In this document: in pieces, positions 61,514 through 64,000 of the stretch
Layout of the letters: each line of letters opens with the position of its first letter
How positions within the stretch are numbered: the stretch's first letter is position 1
Source: Gudongella sp049310905
GTDB lineage: Bacteria > Bacillota > Clostridia > Tissierellales > Tissierellaceae
Length of the DNA: 64,000 nt
Assembly: GCF_049310905.1 (NCBI RefSeq)
Contig: NZ_JBMEMN010000001.1
Coordinates: 1-64,000, forward strand
Direction of reading: 5' to 3'
Program-made: the position numbers and the translations under genes
The notes under the pieces: model-generated
Databases searched by the model: none
What the model saw: the letters and a program-made list of their open reading frames with translations, nothing else
Told to the model about the DNA's origin: nothing

Positions 61514-62701
61514 CTATAAAATATCCATCTCTTTGCCAACTTGTCTGAATGACTCCACGGCATTGTCAAGCTGTTCTCTGGTATGAGCAGCTGTTACCAT
61601 ACATCTCAATCTCCCAGTTCCCTTTGGTACTGTTGGAAAAATGATACCTGATACGAATACTCCCTTTTCAAGAAGTCTCTTGCTGAACTCCATTGTCTTG
61701 GCTTCATCGCCAATTATAACTGGAGTTATTGGTGTCTCACTGTTTCCTGTATCAAATCCAAGTGAACCCATCTTTTCCTTGAAGTAAGCTGCATTTTCCC
61801 AAAGCTTGTCAGTGTATTCAGTTGATTCCATAAGCATGTTCAAGGCTTCTGTAATTGGGACTACTGCAGCTGGGGGAAGCGATGTTGAGAAAAGAACAGG
61901 TCTTGCTCTATGGCTTAACCACTCATACATGGTCTTTGAACCTGCCACATATCCACCGATTACTCCTATTGCCTTTGATAAGGTTCCGATTGTAAAGTCT
62001 ACTCTTCCATGAAGCCCGAAGTGATCGACAGTACCTCTTCCACTTTCTCCAAGAACTCCTGAACCATGAGCATCATCCACATAGGTCATGGCGCCATATT
62101 TTTCTGCCAACTCGACTATTTCAGGCAGTTTTGCAATATCTCCATCCATACTGAACACACCATCAGTTATAATAAGCATATTTCTGTATTTATCCTTATT
62201 CTCCTTTAGCACCCCTTCAAGACTCTCCATGTCAGAGTGTTTGTAAATTGTCTTTGCTGCTTTTGAAAGTCTTGCACCATCGATAATGGATGCATGATTC
62301 AATTCATCCGATATTATCAAATCCCCTGCCTCTGTAATTGCCTGAATAGTACCAGCATTACAGTTAAATCCTGATTGATAAATAAATGCTGCTTCTTCCC
62401 TTTTGAATTTAGCAAGTGTCTCCTCAAGTTTTTCATGAATATCCATGTTCCCAATAATTGTACGAACAGCACCTGAACCTACTCCATATTTTTCAACTGC
62501 TTCAATTGCTGCTTTCTTCATTCTGGGATGGTTTGCAAATCCAAGGTAGTTGTTTGATGAAAGGTTTATAACCTTCTTTCCATTTAGTATTACTTCTGCA
62601 TCACTTGCAGATCCCATTACAGGTAGCTTTCTGTATACGCCTTGATCCTTGAGTTCCTGAATATTCTCTTTCAGGAATCCCAAATCATGTACATTTGACA
62701 C
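61514..62701 (-). CDS. kbl: glycine C-acetyltransferase (2-amino-3-ketobutyrate CoA ligase)
   Basis: A PLP enzyme that splits 2-amino-3-oxobutyrate with CoA into glycine and acetyl-CoA, the second step of threonine breakdown. The 395-residue protein has SSNNYLGFANHP, the VDDAHGSGVLG cofactor segment and Lys243 in TLSKAIG as the Schiff base. Starts at GTG 62701 after GGAGGG. No threonine dehydrogenase gene is adjacent. It would feed glycine to the Grd system. The related 8-amino-7-oxononanoate synthase is less likely because no bio genes are near. Confidence 0.88.
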   Translation of the reverse strand: MSNVHDLGFLKENIQELKDQGVYRKLPVMGSASDAEVILNGKKVINLSSNNYLGFANHPRMKKAAIEAVEKYGVGSGAVRTIIGNMDIHEKLEETLAKFKREEAAFIYQSGFNCNAGTIQAITEAGDLIISDELNHASIIDGARLSKAAKTIYKHSDMESLEGVLKENKDKYRNMLIITDGVFSMDGDIAKLPEIVELAEKYGAMTYVDDAHGSGVLGESGRGTVDHFGLHGRVDFTIGTLSKAIGVIGGYVAGSKTMYEWLSHRARPVLFSTSLPPAAVVPITEALNMLMESTEYTDKLWENAAYFKEKMGSLGFDTGNSETPITPVIIGDEAKTMEFSKRLLEKGVFVSGIIFPTVPKGTGRLRCMVTAAHTREQLDNAVESFRQVGKEMDIL

Positions 62702-62757
62702 TAAAATCCCTCCTTAAAAAATTTAAAACATAAGCTTATGTGTTAAAACGACATTTG

Positions 62758-63771
62758 CTATTCTACCATATTTTTTAATATCCTAGAAGTATAAGGTTCC
62801 AAAAGTTCTACATTCTTTTTGTCTATTGTCTCTATTATGTCAATATAATTCCGAGCTCCAATATTCTCCAATGCAATTACTGCATTTCTTAAGAGCACTG
62901 TCTTTCCTCTCCAGCTTCCAGTCATATCACCGTATTTCTCCTTGAACTCTTTTTTTGACATATGAGCAAGCTCTTTTATATCTATGACTCCTTCTGTCTT
63001 TGAAGGGGAAAATTCCTGATGTGATGATAAATGAATATCCTTGTTCTTGGGACAAACAGACTGACAAGTATCGCACCCATATACTTTTATACCCATTCTT
63101 GATGATAATTCTTCAGGTATTAGTTCCTTGGTCTGAGTCAAATAAGATATGCATATCTTGGGATTAAGTATTCCAGGAGCCTCCAAAGCACCTGTTGGAC
63201 AGGCATCCAAGCACAAAGTACAATCACCACATTGACTTTCCATTTGATAATAATCAATTTCCAATTCCAAATCAGTTAAAATATAACCGATAAAAATAAA
63301 TGATCCATAATCAGGATTGATTATACTGCAATTTTTGCCGTAATACCCAATTCCAGCTCTGTATGCGAGCTCTCTGTCTATCAATGGGCCCGTATCGACA
63401 AAGAGCTTATAATCAAAGTCAAAATTCTTCTTCATTTCAGTAACAAGTGATTCCATTTTGTCCTTAAGTACAAAATGATAATCACTACCCCATGAAGACT
63501 TTGAAAGACTTCCCTTGATATCAACTTTGGTTTTATGATTATATTCAAGGTTATATGAAATCCCAATCACAATTATTGATTTACAACCCTTCATTGTTTT
63601 TCTTGGATCAAGTCTTAAATCCAGGTCATCTTCCTCAAATTCTGTTGATCTTTGAGCTTCAGATCTTTTTTTCAGCTGCTCTTCAATCCTTTCAAATGGT
63701 CCTGGATGAGTGAATCCGATTATTTCTATCCCAATGTCATTTGCTATTTCAACAACTTTATCCTTATGCAT
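62758..63771 (-). CDS. queG: epoxyqueuosine reductase
   Basis: Reduces epoxyqueuosine to queuosine in tRNA, using a corrinoid and two [4Fe-4S] clusters. The 337-residue protein shows GIGYYGKNCSIINPDYGSF, the ferredoxin-like CGDCTLCLDACPTGAL and the second cluster CDTCQSVCPKN. The C-terminal HEAT-like part is present. The B12 requirement is consistent with the B12 importer in this window. GGAGGG precedes the ATG. Confidence 0.9.
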   Translation of the reverse strand: MHKDKVVEIANDIGIEIIGFTHPGPFERIEEQLKKRSEAQRSTEFEEDDLDLRLDPRKTMKGCKSIIVIGISYNLEYNHKTKVDIKGSLSKSSWGSDYHFVLKDKMESLVTEMKKNFDFDYKLFVDTGPLIDRELAYRAGIGYYGKNCSIINPDYGSFIFIGYILTDLELEIDYYQMESQCGDCTLCLDACPTGALEAPGILNPKICISYLTQTKELIPEELSSRMGIKVYGCDTCQSVCPKNKDIHLSSHQEFSPSKTEGVIDIKELAHMSKKEFKEKYGDMTGSWRGKTVLLRNAVIALENIGARNYIDIIETIDKKNVELLEPYTSRILKNMVE

Positions 63772-63876
63772 ATTAATCCCTCCATCTACAATTATACCAA
63801 ATAATTAGCCGTAAACCCACTACTTGTACAACTGATATTGTGATATAATAAACCTTAATGTAAAGGAGTAGATTTT

Positions 63877-64000
63877 ATGTTTAATCTTAGAAAAAAAGCT
63901 TTTAAGAGATTTGATTTTATATTACTGGCAACAGTCATTCTCTTGTGTGTATATGGACTAGTAGTTATTTATTCTGCAACTTTGAGTATGGAAAACATAA
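63877..64000 (+). CDS. FtsW/RodA/SpoVE family protein, 5' end only
   Basis: The window ends 41 codons into this gene. The N-terminus (KKAFKRFDFILLATVILLCVYGLVVIYSAT) matches the first membrane helix of the SEDS glycosyltransferases that polymerise peptidoglycan. AAAGGAG is well placed before the ATG at 63877, and a TATAAT lies about 30 bases upstream. RodA is the best guess; FtsW and SpoVE are not excluded. Confidence 0.75.
   Translation, partial: MFNLRKKAFKRFDFILLATVILLCVYGLVVIYSATLSMENI

Noticed and set aside
1..64000. CRISPR arrays, prophage or insertion sequences
   Set aside because: No regularly spaced direct repeats, integrases, transposases or phage structural genes were seen.

Overview
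The window looks like one contiguous chromosomal segment of a low-GC, anaerobic, amino-acid-fermenting member of the Clostridia. This rests on the AT-rich sequence, strong GGAGG ribosome binding sites, TTG and GTG starts, two UGA-decoded selenoproteins of glycine reductase, a membrane pyrophosphatase of the potassium-dependent type, CggR-controlled glycolysis, and a tmRNA with tag ANDNYALAA. The genus cannot be named from sequence alone. No phage, insertion sequence, CRISPR array, rRNA or tRNA gene was seen.

Layout. 1-3190 (+): oxidative pentose phosphate genes pgl, gnd, zwf. 3300-10600: a lone MoaD/ThiS-like protein (-), a sodium:alanine/glycine symporter (+), a lipoprotein serine hydrolase (-), and the cyanophycin pair cphB-cphA (-). 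10900-20800 is the least conserved part: two paralogous antitoxin-like proteins without toxins, a YggT protein, a sortase-anchored ice-binding-fold protein, a DUF302 protein, a MASE3-SpoIIE-type phosphatase, a patch with REP-like repeats, katG, and an unrecognised membrane protein. From 21000 to 63770 everything reads on the minus strand: ssrA, smpB, rnr; ddl, a membrane-anchored MurF-like ligase and an alpha/beta hydrolase; secG-hppA; znuA-znuC-znuB-zur; cggR-gap-pgk-tpiA-gpmI-eno; rpoN; the glycine reductase operon trxB-trxA-grdE-grdA-grdA-grdB-grdC-grdD behind a tandem glycine riboswitch; a Na/Pi cotransporter; trmL with a HAD phosphatase; a B12 transporter behind a cobalamin riboswitch; a GGDEF-EAL gene broken by two in-frame stops; vanW, nth, a DUF503 gene; kbl; queG. 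The 5' end of a rodA/ftsW gene starts at the right edge on the plus strand.

How it fits together. Glycine is a theme. An AGCS transporter can bring it in, Kbl links it to threonine catabolism, and the riboswitch-controlled Grd operon reduces it to acetyl phosphate with electrons from the TrxB-TrxA pair. Cyanophycin genes could store arginine and aspartate, and arginine is another Stickland-type substrate. The glycolytic operon has a readable promoter, a CggR operator with textbook spacing, and a GAPDH whose cofactor loop suggests NADP or dual use.

Most notable observations: near-identical tandem grdA copies that look gene-converted; a probable AUA start for cggR; a GGDEF-EAL gene with exactly two in-frame stops and no frameshift; a perfect 10-bp inverted repeat ahead of znuA; a long hairpin splitting grdAB from grdCD; and an inverted REP-like pair near katG. 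I did not find a clear, wholly new multi-gene system.
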